From positions 80,082-144,081 of the forward strand of contig JAAYCT010000009.1 in NCBI GenBank assembly GCA_012729635.1: a stretch of 64,000 nt of DNA. The letters are read 5' to 3'. Below are positions 1 through 7,459 of this stretch, piece after piece; position 1 is the stretch's first letter, and every line of letters starts with the position of its first letter. Both the position numbers and the translations under genes were made by a program. The notes beneath the pieces were generated by a model. The model was not told where the DNA came from and did not search any database. It saw nothing but the letters and a program-made list of their open reading frames with translations. This stretch comes from Clostridiaceae bacterium (GTDB taxonomy: Bacteria; Bacillota; Clostridia; Saccharofermentanales; Saccharofermentanaceae).

Positions 1-1
1 G

Positions 2-244
2 GTTTCACCGTTTGAAGATAAGCAGGTTAAGGCGTTGATCCGCGTTTCGGGAAGACCCGACATTGAAACAATCGCTCGCTATTTTCCCGGCACAACCGTA
101 GACGCAGTGCCTTTCATAAACGAAAAGGAATCTGCGTTCATTGTCGGGAAAGAAGGAGTCCTTACGGAACGTGAACTCCAAAAAGCAGTCTCCAACCTCT
201 CCGGGTTTATTTCCAAAATCCGGATCTATACTTCGGAGCGATAA
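2..244 (+). CDS. C-terminal fragment of an unidentified protein (5' end outside window)
   Basis: The reading frame is open from the first bases of the window to a TAA at 242-244, so this is the last 80 residues of a larger protein whose start lies upstream. A TTG at 35 could be read as a start but has no ribosome site, and the frame continues upstream of it, so I treat the gene as truncated by the window edge. The fragment alternates short hydrophobic strands and helices and ends in a strand (ISKIRIYTSER). It faintly resembles an ACT-like regulatory subdomain, as found at the end of some amino-acid biosynthetic enzymes, but this is weak. The next gene is convergent, with a 6-bp gap. Function not assigned. 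Confidence 0.6.
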   Translation, partial: VSPFEDKQVKALIRVSGRPDIETIARYFPGTTVDAVPFINEKESAFIVGKEGVLTERELQKAVSNLSGFISKIRIYTSER

Positions 245-250
245 TCGGGT

Positions 251-2161
251 TTATATCTGATTCTGACAATATTCTGAGTAGAGCGTCAACAATTCGTTTT
301 GTAACGAACTCATCAGCTGCTGGAGTCTTGATAATTCGCGCAGATTTTTTGCGTCTATGGCCAAACGTATTTCCTTAAAAATCGATACATACTCAGCGGT
401 GTCTTTGGCCAAACGATTTCGAAGCTTGTCGATTTCTTTCCAAAGCGATTCGTCGTAAGTATTACTCGAATTATGCATAGATACAATTTTTCGAATCATT
501 TCGAGATTATCGGGGATAATGCGCTCCGACAGCTCTGTTTGCCAACGATTCAGCATGGCATGGGTATAGGAAGCAATCAGCCCGTCACTGAAAACGTCTC
601 CGGCACAAAGAACGGGAATCAGATAATCATCCTTTAACAGACTTCGGAGGGAGTCATATACGGTAGACGGAGGCACCCCGAACAATTTATCCCGCTCATC
701 CGCGGAGTAACGAACAAAAATATCTTCCTCCGATCGGTACAGTCGATCCTTTTCGAGATACTCGCCTTCAGCACCGTAGGGTTTGCAAAACTCGGACTCC
801 AGATCCTGAGCGGATCTTCCGGATCGAACCGCATATTCAATGCCTTCCAGCATGGATTGATAGGTTGCGGCAAGGCACAGATACGTGTTTGTGTGCGGAT
901 TGGGGGAACGAATTTCAAAACGGGTCTGAATCATCGAATCGGAGTTTCGGATTAAGCCGACCAAGACCGTTCGGTTTCTGGAAGGCGTATCAATGTCCTT
1001 GCCCAGTGATACCACAGGGTGCGTCGGTGCCTCGAATCCGGGTTGTAAACGATTAAAGGCATCTGTAGTCACGGAAATAAAAGGATTGATCAGCGGATAA
1101 TGCTTCATGAAGCCCATCAACGCACCCCAGCCGATGATTCCCAGGAAATCTTTTCGTGCATCGGAGGGATTGAAAAGATTCGCTTTTCGCCCATCCTTCA
1201 GGTACGCAACCGCATTGACATGCGTATGCTCTCCGCTTCCGGCCACGCCGTGCAAGGGCTTGGCGGAAAAGCTTACATCCAGTCCGTGCAGTCGAAATAT
1301 TTCTTTAATGAAAATTCGTGCCATCAATTCATAATCGCCTGACTGTAAAGCGTTTGCGTAATGCCAGTCGACCTCAAGCTGTTCCATGATATTATGGAAT
1401 TCACCCTTCCCCGTAAGATGGGCTTTAACGCCGCCCACCTCCTTGTGCGCCATTTCCGGCTCAAAGCCGTACAGTTCAAGAAGCATGACCACCTGTTCCA
1501 GAGCGGTACGCACCACACCCTTGGTTCGTTTCCAATACTGTTCCTTGAGGCTCTCAGAAATCGTCAGCAACTGTGTGTTGATCTGCTCGTCGGGTGAGCT
1601 GACCCAGAATTCGAGTTCGGTAGCAACAATCATTTCAATACGTGCGATTTCATCAAAACTTATGCCTAAATCGTCGCAAAGACGGGGATAATCATGAAGA
1701 ATACTCATCAGAGAGGAAGAAAAACGATCCGCACATCGCTTCAAAATGGATCGGGAGCACACCTTCTCACCGTTATGAACCAGAAAAGAAGGAACGCGAA
1801 GCGTTCCGACCGGCTTGCCGCTCGAAGGATCAGGGTGCTCATAATTATAATCGACAAACCAAACGACATCCTTATCCGGCTCGAAGTCAACCCGGCCGTC
1901 ATTTAACGTTGCGATCCCGGGAAGGACGACGGATGAGCCGTCGGTCTGAACAACATGTCCGTTCAGATAACCATGCAAATTATCGAGAAATTCGGATATG
2001 GGAATTTTCTCATCCGTATCGTTTCCTGCAAGATCGATACCGACGAACGAAACAAATCGTATCTCGGGATGACAAGCCATAATGTCCGTCAGGTCTTTTG
2101 TATTGTGGGTATTTACCGGAAGCAAATACAACAAATCGGGGTAAATGCGAAACTGCATCAT
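251..2161 (-). CDS. glnA: Glutamine synthetase, long clostridial form
   Basis: ATP-dependent ligation of ammonia to glutamate, the main cytoplasmic entry of ammonium into organic nitrogen. The 636-residue protein carries a beta-Grasp region near residues 35-125 (VQTDGSSVVLPGI, WFVDYN), a catalytic ATELEF segment near 180, and the GS ATP-binding signature KPLHGVAGSGEHTHV at 301-315. It is longer than GS type I (about 440-470) and shorter than type III (about 700). The last 130 residues form a charged, mostly helical extension. The same layout is known from Clostridium proteins annotated simply as glutamine synthetase. Start at tandem ATGs (2161/2158) behind an AAGGCAGG-like ribosome site. The gene is monocistronic and divergent from the next one; no GlnR gene is nearby. 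Family call is firm; its exact kinetic class is not. Confidence 0.93.
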   Translation of the reverse strand: MMQFRIYPDLLYLLPVNTHNTKDLTDIMACHPEIRFVSFVGIDLAGNDTDEKIPISEFLDNLHGYLNGHVVQTDGSSVVLPGIATLNDGRVDFEPDKDVVWFVDYNYEHPDPSSGKPVGTLRVPSFLVHNGEKVCSRSILKRCADRFSSSLMSILHDYPRLCDDLGISFDEIARIEMIVATELEFWVSSPDEQINTQLLTISESLKEQYWKRTKGVVRTALEQVVMLLELYGFEPEMAHKEVGGVKAHLTGKGEFHNIMEQLEVDWHYANALQSGDYELMARIFIKEIFRLHGLDVSFSAKPLHGVAGSGEHTHVNAVAYLKDGRKANLFNPSDARKDFLGIIGWGALMGFMKHYPLINPFISVTTDAFNRLQPGFEAPTHPVVSLGKDIDTPSRNRTVLVGLIRNSDSMIQTRFEIRSPNPHTNTYLCLAATYQSMLEGIEYAVRSGRSAQDLESEFCKPYGAEGEYLEKDRLYRSEEDIFVRYSADERDKLFGVPPSTVYDSLRSLLKDDYLIPVLCAGDVFSDGLIASYTHAMLNRWQTELSERIIPDNLEMIRKIVSMHNSSNTYDESLWKEIDKLRNRLAKDTAEYVSIFKEIRLAIDAKNLRELSRLQQLMSSLQNELLTLYSEYCQNQI

Positions 2162-2193
2162 AATGAAGCCTGCCTTTCGATAAAATCATGATT

Positions 2194-2202
2194 ATTATAT
2201 CA
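2194..2202 (-). promoter_or_regulatory. Extended -10 promoter of the glutamine synthetase gene
   Basis: Reading the minus strand, TGATATAAT (an extended -10, TGnTATAAT) lies about 35 bases ahead of the glutamine synthetase start. No good -35 is seen 17 bases upstream, which fits the extended -10 class. The start site itself is inferred. Confidence 0.5.
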
Positions 2203-2320
2203 TTTATTGGTTGTCGGTGAATGATCGAATTCATGTCTGTTTCATATGGGCAAATTCTCTTTTTGATCGATTTCACGGTATCTATCGCATATGAATTCAA
2301 TGGTACTTATGGAACGAAAA

Positions 2321-2329
2321 TGATATAAT
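2321..2329 (+). promoter_or_regulatory. Extended -10 promoter of the 2397 membrane protein gene
   Basis: TGATATAAT at 2321-2329 matches the extended -10 consensus and is 68 bases ahead of the start. The same AAATGATATAAT string occurs on the opposite strand for glutamine synthetase, so the divergent genes appear to use near-identical core promoters about 120 bp apart. Confidence 0.5.
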
Positions 2330-2396
2330 CAGTCGATGAGAAATGCAAATGCATGATGAGTCATAAGCATTGAGCAGGTAAAGGGAAGATCTATTT

Positions 2397-3167
2397 ATGG
2401 ACGAGACAAAAAGAAGAATACCGTTTGTAGAATCACTGAAAATCGATTCGCTTCAAGGTAAATGGTTTGCCAGAGTTCTTTTTGTTTTCGTTGTCGCAAT
2501 TTATTCCGTGACGCAATTATTCCCAATCGGGGATACAGACTTTTCGGCATATCTTCGCTGGTACAATCAGGTGGCCGAGGCAAAGCCCTCTGATTTAGCT
2601 TCCGTCGGCTTTCCCGTGATAACGGTAGGGAACATCATATTTTTGGCTACACAGCTTTCATTTATGTTTACCTATGTTTTTCTTTCGTTCCTTTATCTTT
2701 CTGTTTATTTGTCGGAGCGTTCTCAGCTCTCGGCATGGAAAGGGATGCTCAAATTCATCAAAAGACTGCCGACTCTCATCTTGTTTGTAATGATTATTAC
2801 GGTTCCTTTTGCTTTACCCCTGCTTTCGTTTCCTCCGATTCTCATTTTCATTGTTCCGCATGTTTTTCTTGCTCCGGCTCTGATTATCGCAGAAAAGAAA
2901 GGTCCCGTTGAAGGGGTGTTGTTGAGCATGAGAGACACATACGGGATCAAGCTATCGATTGTTTCCCGTGTTCTGATTTTAAGTGTTTCTCTATTGCTGA
3001 TACTGCTTATCTTTGCAATTTTTATCGATCCTTATGTGAAATTATTCCGAATGATTGAGGGTTTTTTCGTTGCCTTTTACGTGTTATCCTTCGGCCGTAT
3101 GATGGGTGTAACATATAACTATGTAATCTCGGAAAAAAATCGGCCGGGCCCGGAGGGTCGAATCTGA
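2397..3167 (+). CDS. Polytopic membrane protein of unknown function
   Basis: 256 residues with about five to six membrane segments: near residues 24-43, 75-105, 124-150, a re-entrant or short segment around 150-165, 190-212, and 218-235. A short charged N-terminus (MDETKRR) precedes the first helix and the C-terminus is polar and basic (EKNRPGPEGRI). The helix-rich fold, with a long loop carrying EKKGPVEGVLLSMRDTYG between the last helix pairs, resembles the integral-membrane regions found in many Firmicutes DUF proteins (glycerophosphodiester-esterase-membrane-like). I do not recognise a specific family. Start ATG 2397 follows AAAGGGAAG. The gene precedes malic enzyme on the same strand but has a separate downstream promoter, so a functional link is not implied. 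Confidence 0.75.
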   Translation: MDETKRRIPFVESLKIDSLQGKWFARVLFVFVVAIYSVTQLFPIGDTDFSAYLRWYNQVAEAKPSDLASVGFPVITVGNIIFLATQLSFMFTYVFLSFLYLSVYLSERSQLSAWKGMLKFIKRLPTLILFVMIITVPFALPLLSFPPILIFIVPHVFLAPALIIAEKKGPVEGVLLSMRDTYGIKLSIVSRVLILSVSLLLILLIFAIFIDPYVKLFRMIEGFFVAFYVLSFGRMMGVTYNYVISEKNRPGPEGRI

Positions 3168-3214
3168 CTCCTCACCGTACGAGTGATTAGACAATCTCTT
3201 TATTCATGTTGTCG

Positions 3215-3245
3215 GATTGTGTTTACGCACAATCTCGATTATTAT
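3215..3245 (+). promoter_or_regulatory. Malic enzyme promoter with overlapping dyad
   Basis: TTGTGT (3217-3222), 17 bases, then TATTAT (3240-3245) forms a plausible sigma-A promoter. A perfect inverted repeat GATTGTG / CACAATC (3215-3234, 6-base centre) covers the -35 and the start of the spacer. This is where a repressor site would be expected. The half-sites TTGTG...CACAA resemble those of the redox repressor Rex, but the centre is two bases shorter than the usual Rex site. Confidence 0.45.
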
Positions 3246-3281
3246 TATGAGCGTGCCGATAAAAAAGGGGAGGATAATCAA

Positions 3282-4454
3282 ATGGACGTAAAGCAGGAAG
3301 CGATTCAAAAGCATATCGAATGGAAGGGTAAAATCGAGGTGATAACTCGAGCTCCCGTCGGCTCAAGAAAAGATCTTTCGATCGCATATACACCCGGAGT
3401 CGCGGAGCCTTGCCTGGAAATCCAGAAGGATATCGATCTTTCTTATATTTATACCCGACGACATAATTTAGTAGCCGTCATAACGGACGGCACGGCGGTT
3501 TTGGGTCTGGGCGATATCGGACCCGAAGCGGGAATGCCGGTCATGGAAGGGAAGTGTGCACTTTTTAAGGCTTTTGGCGACGTAGATGCGTTTCCTTTGT
3601 GTATCCGGTCAAAGGATGTGGATGATATCGTCAACACCGTTGCGCTTATTGCCGGCTCATTCGGAGGGATCAACCTGGAGGACATCTCGGCACCGCGGTG
3701 CTTTGAAATCGAAAGAAGACTCAAGCAAATATGCGATATCCCCATTTTTCATGATGACCAGCACGGAACCGCGGTGGTTACACTCGCCGGTCTTGTCAAT
3801 GCTTTGCGTGTAGTCAACAAGTCAATCAAGGATGTAAAAATGGTCGTTAACGGAGCGGGAGCGGCAGCAACTTCGGTTACCAAACTTCTTTTGTCCTGCG
3901 GCCTTCACGAAGTGATTGTGTGCGATCGATCCGGAGCTGTTTATAATGGGCGAGAGGGATTGACAGATGCGAAAAAGGAACTTGCCTCCCTTACGAATCC
4001 CAACCATGAAAAAGGTTCTCTTTCGGATGTAATTCGCGGAGCGGATGTGTTTATCGGCGTATCCGGTCCCGATGTTGTGACGGAAGAAATGGTTCGCTCC
4101 ATGAATGACGGAGCCATTGTATTTGCTTGCGCGAACCCGACACCGGAGATTCATCCGGACTTAGCCAAACGCGGAGGTGCGAGCGTAATTGCAACCGGAA
4201 GATCTGACTTTCCCAACCAAATCAACAATGTTTTAGCTTTCCCCGGGATTTTTCGCGGGGCACTGGATGTTCGGGCTTCCGATATCAATGATGAAATGAA
4301 GTTGGCTGCTGCCTATGCGATTGCCGACCTGATTCCTCCCGAGGAGCTTACGGCGGATCACATTATTCCCGACGCTTTTGACTCGCGTGTCGGCAAGGCG
4401 GTTGCCGCTGCGGTTTCCGAAGCCGCACGTAGATCCAATGTTGCCAGAATCTAG
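3282..4454 (+). CDS. NAD(P)-dependent malic enzyme
   Basis: Oxidative decarboxylation of malate to pyruvate and CO2 with reduction of NAD(P), in the cytoplasm. From ATG 3282 the protein has 390 residues, the normal length of the short bacterial malic enzyme. This start follows AAGGGGAGG; the frame extends upstream without a ribosome site, so the longer form is rejected. Visible family features are YTPGVAEPC near residue 40, DGTAVLGLGDIGPEAGMPVM near 75-95, the metal site IFHDDQHGTA near 148-157, and a Rossmann NGAGAAATSVTKLLL near 190. Neighbours are an Lrp-type regulator and an aminotransferase, which suggests a pyruvate/amino-acid metabolism block. The cofactor (NAD or NADP) cannot be told from the sequence alone. 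Confidence 0.93.
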   Translation: MDVKQEAIQKHIEWKGKIEVITRAPVGSRKDLSIAYTPGVAEPCLEIQKDIDLSYIYTRRHNLVAVITDGTAVLGLGDIGPEAGMPVMEGKCALFKAFGDVDAFPLCIRSKDVDDIVNTVALIAGSFGGINLEDISAPRCFEIERRLKQICDIPIFHDDQHGTAVVTLAGLVNALRVVNKSIKDVKMVVNGAGAAATSVTKLLLSCGLHEVIVCDRSGAVYNGREGLTDAKKELASLTNPNHEKGSLSDVIRGADVFIGVSGPDVVTEEMVRSMNDGAIVFACANPTPEIHPDLAKRGGASVIATGRSDFPNQINNVLAFPGIFRGALDVRASDINDEMKLAAAYAIADLIPPEELTADHIIPDAFDSRVGKAVAAAVSEAARRSNVARI

Positions 4455-4523
4455 CGTTGTGTATCGAAATATACCGTTGTTGTGTTACAATACTCAGAAA
4501 TACGTTTTGTCGGGAGGTGAATC

Positions 4524-5012
4524 ATGATGAATCGTCAAGAGCTACTCCAGTTGATTGAGCGGAATGCCAGAGTTCCCGCTTCTGAGCTGGCCGTGATGAT
4601 CGGCGCAGACGAGAAAACGGTTTCCGACGAATTATCCAAGCTTTGCGAAGAGAACATAATACTCGGATATGCAGCGATTATTAATTGGGATAAAACAGAA
4701 AGAGAATCTGTCACCGCAATGATCGAAATTCGGATTACCCCGCAGCGAAATAAGGGATTTGATCAGATTGCCCGACAATTATTCCGTTATCCTCAGGTTA
4801 CCTCCTGTTATCTGATGTCCGGCGGATTTGATCTGATGCTGATCATCGAGGATTCAACCCTTCGCGAAGTGGCTTCATTTATCGCCGAAAAGGTGGCGCC
4901 CATTGACGGTGTTATATCTACGTCAACTCATTTTATTTTGAAAAAGTACAAGAGCAACGGCATCGTCTTTGACGTGAAATCATCGGACGACCGGGAAACC
5001 GTCGTGCTGTAG
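4524..5012 (+). CDS. Lrp/AsnC-family transcriptional regulator
   Basis: 162 residues: N-terminal winged helix-turn-helix (residues 1-55, with ASELAVMIGADEKTVSDEL as the helix-turn-helix) followed by the alpha-beta RAM/ACT-like ligand domain (residues 65-145; CYLMSGGFDLMLIIE is the typical ligand-site strand). Lrp/AsnC proteins are DNA-binding octamers whose activity is set by amino acids. The gene ends 57 bp ahead of a class I aminotransferase on the same strand. This pairing is common in Firmicutes and suggests it regulates that aminotransferase and perhaps malic enzyme. The start follows GGGAGG with tandem ATG ATG; the second ATG may be used. A 17-residue C-terminal tail extends past the RAM domain. 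Confidence 0.9.
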   Translation: MMNRQELLQLIERNARVPASELAVMIGADEKTVSDELSKLCEENIILGYAAIINWDKTERESVTAMIEIRITPQRNKGFDQIARQLFRYPQVTSCYLMSGGFDLMLIIEDSTLREVASFIAEKVAPIDGVISTSTHFILKKYKSNGIVFDVKSSDDRETVVL

Positions 5013-5069
5013 TGTAGCTTCGAAACAGTCTGTCTTGATAGTATACGGTCGAAGGCGGGAGAGGTATCT

Positions 5070-6257
5070 ATGTCTTTATCTTTTGATAAAAAAATATCCG
5101 AGGTGGTTCAGTCCATTCCTCCGTCAGCGATTCGCCGTTTCTTTGATTTAGCGAATGAGATGAGAGGCGAAGTCATTTCGCTTTCAATCGGTGAACCGGA
5201 TTTCGTGACCCCCTGGAGGGTTCGGGAAGCGGGAATTTATTCATTGGATCAAGGGAACACCCACTATTCTCCGAATCAGGGATATATTGAGACAAGGTCA
5301 GCTATTGCTCAGTACATGAAGCGTCGTTTTCATCTGACGTATGATCCTGTGTCCGAAATTCTGGTTTCGGTCGGAGGAAGCGAAGCTCTTGATCTTGCCG
5401 CCAGAGCACTGATTAATCCCGGCGACGAAGTCATCATCGTAGAACCGTGTTTTGTTTCATACAAAGCGACGGTTTTGATGGCGCACGGGGTTCCGGTTAT
5501 CATTGAAACAAAACAAGAAGATGAGTTTAAGCTTCGTCCGGAAGACCTGGAAAAAGCGATTTCTAAAAAGACCAAATATTTGATTTTGGGGTATCCCTGT
5601 AATCCGACCGGAGCGACGATGACTCGATCGGATTTGGAACGGATTGTTCGTGTTATCGAGAGACACCCCGACCTGATTGTGCTTTCCGATGAATTGTATG
5701 CCGAGTTGACGTATGGTGATGACCCGTTTGTTTCTATCGCCACTTTCCCTTCGATGCGGGATCGTACAATCATTGTAAACGGTTTTTCGAAATCGTTCGC
5801 AATGACCGGATGGCGGATTGGATATGCCACCGGGCCGTCACAGCTTATTCAAGCGATGAACAAGGTTCATCAGTATTGCATCATGTCTTCTCCGACTACC
5901 GCACAATATGCGGTCATAGAGGCGTCCTTGCACGGCGATAAAGAAGTCAAAGAAATGCGGGATGAGTATAATCGGCGCAGAAGAGTGATTTTTGACGGAT
6001 TAAATAAAGCAGGGTTAACCTGCTTTGAGCCGTCCGGAGCCTTTTACGCATTTCCGTCGGTACATGAGTGCGACATGACTTCTGAGGAATTTTGTGAGCG
6101 ATTGCTGAAAGAGAAAAAAGTGGCCATAGTTCCGGGAAATGCATTCGGAGCCTGCGGAGAAGGGTATGTTCGCATCAGTTACGCTTCCTCAATGGAAAAC
6201 ATCAGGGAAGCCATGAAGCGCATCAAGGACTTTGTCGCCGATGTTAGGAGTGAATAA
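5070..6257 (+). CDS. PLP-dependent class I/II aminotransferase (aspartate/aromatic type)
   Basis: 395-residue fold-type I aminotransferase. SLSIGEPDF near residue 40 and YPCNPTGATM near 175 are substrate/PLP contacts, the PLP-binding lysine is K241 in NGFSKSFAMTGWRIGY, and the C-terminal arginine motif is GYVRISYASS near 365. It belongs to the group that includes PatA and Clostridia aspartate/aromatic aminotransferases; substrate choice cannot be read from sequence. Start ATG 5070 follows GGCGGGAGAGG. It sits directly behind the Lrp-type gene and 8 bp ahead of prfB, so it may be cotranscribed with both. Confidence 0.9.
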   Translation: MSLSFDKKISEVVQSIPPSAIRRFFDLANEMRGEVISLSIGEPDFVTPWRVREAGIYSLDQGNTHYSPNQGYIETRSAIAQYMKRRFHLTYDPVSEILVSVGGSEALDLAARALINPGDEVIIVEPCFVSYKATVLMAHGVPVIIETKQEDEFKLRPEDLEKAISKKTKYLILGYPCNPTGATMTRSDLERIVRVIERHPDLIVLSDELYAELTYGDDPFVSIATFPSMRDRTIIVNGFSKSFAMTGWRIGYATGPSQLIQAMNKVHQYCIMSSPTTAQYAVIEASLHGDKEVKEMRDEYNRRRRVIFDGLNKAGLTCFEPSGAFYAFPSVHECDMTSEEFCERLLKEKKVAIVPGNAFGACGEGYVRISYASSMENIREAMKRIKDFVADVRSE

Positions 6258-6265
6258 ATAGTATT

Positions 6266-7375
6266 ATGATGGATTTCGAAACCATTCGCCTCCGACTGGA
6301 GTCGATGGAGGAGCCGCTTCGCTTGCTTTCCGAGGCTCTTAATATAGAAGCCTTGGGTGATCAGATATCGGAATTGGAGGCGAGAGCACAAGAACCGGAT
6401 TTCTGGAACGATGTAGAAAACGCCCAAAGGGTTCAGACGAAAATAAGCCGTCTTCAGAAAAGAGTCACAAATTATAAAAATCTGGTCTCGGAGAGGGAAG
6501 ACCTTCTGGTTCTTTGTGAGCTCGGATCGGAAGCCGAGGACGAGGAGGTTTATCAAGAACTTTCCGAATCTTTTTCCGAGCTGGAACAAAATTTTGAAAG
6601 CACTCGATTGGAAACACTTCTTACCGGAGAATACGACCGCAATAACGCAATCTTAACTTTGCATGCGGGTGCAGGAGGAACCGAGGCTCAGGACTGGGTG
6701 GAAATGCTTTTTCGGATGTATGGAAAATGGGCCGAGGCGCATGATTTTGAGGTCAAAGAACTAGACTATTTGGATGGAGATGAAGCGGGAATTAAGAGTG
6801 TCTCCGTGATGATAAGCGGTGAAAACGCTTACGGATTTCTCCGTTCCGAGTCCGGAGTTCATCGTCTGGTACGAATTTCTCCGTTTGACGCATCGGGAAG
6901 ACGACACACATCTTTTGCTTCATGCGAGGTGATTCCCGAGTTGGATTCATCGATTCAAATTGAGATCAACCCTTCCGACCTTCGGGTGGATACGTACCGC
7001 TCTTCCGGAAAAGGCGGCCAACATGTCAATAAAACCGATTCCGCCGTTCGGCTTACGCATATTCCCACCGGTTGTGTTGCCGCTTGCCAGGCGGAGCGAT
7101 CACAATTACAAAACAAAGAAACGGCTATGAACATGCTTAAGGCAAAACTGTTTGCTTTGGCTCAGGCCGCCCATATGGAAAAAGTCGAGGATCTTAAGGG
7201 AAACCAGATGGATATCGCATGGGGAAGTCAAATCCGCTCGTATGTTTTTTGCCCCTATACCATGGTCAAGGATCACCGGACCGGTTATGAGGAAGCGGAT
7301 GTTCAGGCCGTTATGGACGGGCGGCTTGACGGTTTTATCAATGCATACCTGTCCGGCGCACAGATCGAGAAATAA
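6266..7375 (+). CDS. prfB: Peptide chain release factor 2
   Basis: Class I release factor that reads UAA and UGA and triggers peptidyl-tRNA hydrolysis on the ribosome. The SPF stop-codon recognition tripeptide is at residues 205-207, and the GGQ catalytic motif at 250-252 (SGKGGQHVNKTDSAVRLTH), so it is RF2 rather than RF1. The 369-residue frame is continuous. The +1 programmed frameshift after about codon 25 (CTT TGA C), found in most bacterial prfB genes, is absent; at that place the sequence reads CTT AAT ATA GAA. Autoregulation through UGA readthrough is therefore not possible here. Start at ATG ATG; the nearest ribosome site (AGGAG at 6246) is rather far. A hairpin follows the gene at 7405. 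Confidence 0.96.
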   Translation: MMDFETIRLRLESMEEPLRLLSEALNIEALGDQISELEARAQEPDFWNDVENAQRVQTKISRLQKRVTNYKNLVSEREDLLVLCELGSEAEDEEVYQELSESFSELEQNFESTRLETLLTGEYDRNNAILTLHAGAGGTEAQDWVEMLFRMYGKWAEAHDFEVKELDYLDGDEAGIKSVSVMISGENAYGFLRSESGVHRLVRISPFDASGRRHTSFASCEVIPELDSSIQIEINPSDLRVDTYRSSGKGGQHVNKTDSAVRLTHIPTGCVAACQAERSQLQNKETAMNMLKAKLFALAQAAHMEKVEDLKGNQMDIAWGSQIRSYVFCPYTMVKDHRTGYEEADVQAVMDGRLDGFINAYLSGAQIEK

Positions 7376-7404
7376 AGCGGCTTTATCGATTACTGCTTCC
7401 CAAA

Positions 7405-7434
7405 AAGGCTGTGCCGATTTTTCGACACAGCCTT
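7405..7434 (-). terminator. Intrinsic terminator of the repeat-rich membrane protein gene
   Basis: Thirteen-base arms (AAGGCTGTGCCGA, one C-A mismatch) and a TTTT loop. On the minus strand the stem is followed by TTTTTG, the correct polarity for the gene ending at 7460. The stem also lies 30 bp after prfB and could stop plus-strand transcripts, but without a T tract on that side. Confidence 0.75.
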
Positions 7435-7459
7435 CATTGAATCATTTCCTTCGCCGTTA

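Noticed and set aside
1642..2082. Plus-strand 146-residue frame opposite glutamine synthetase
   Set aside because: It is a shadow of a well-supported gene, with no ribosome site and no recognisable product.
3183..3281. Longer N-terminus for malic enzyme
   Set aside because: The upstream codons have no ribosome site, overlap the promoter and dyad, and are outside the normal length; ATG 3282 follows GGGGAGG.
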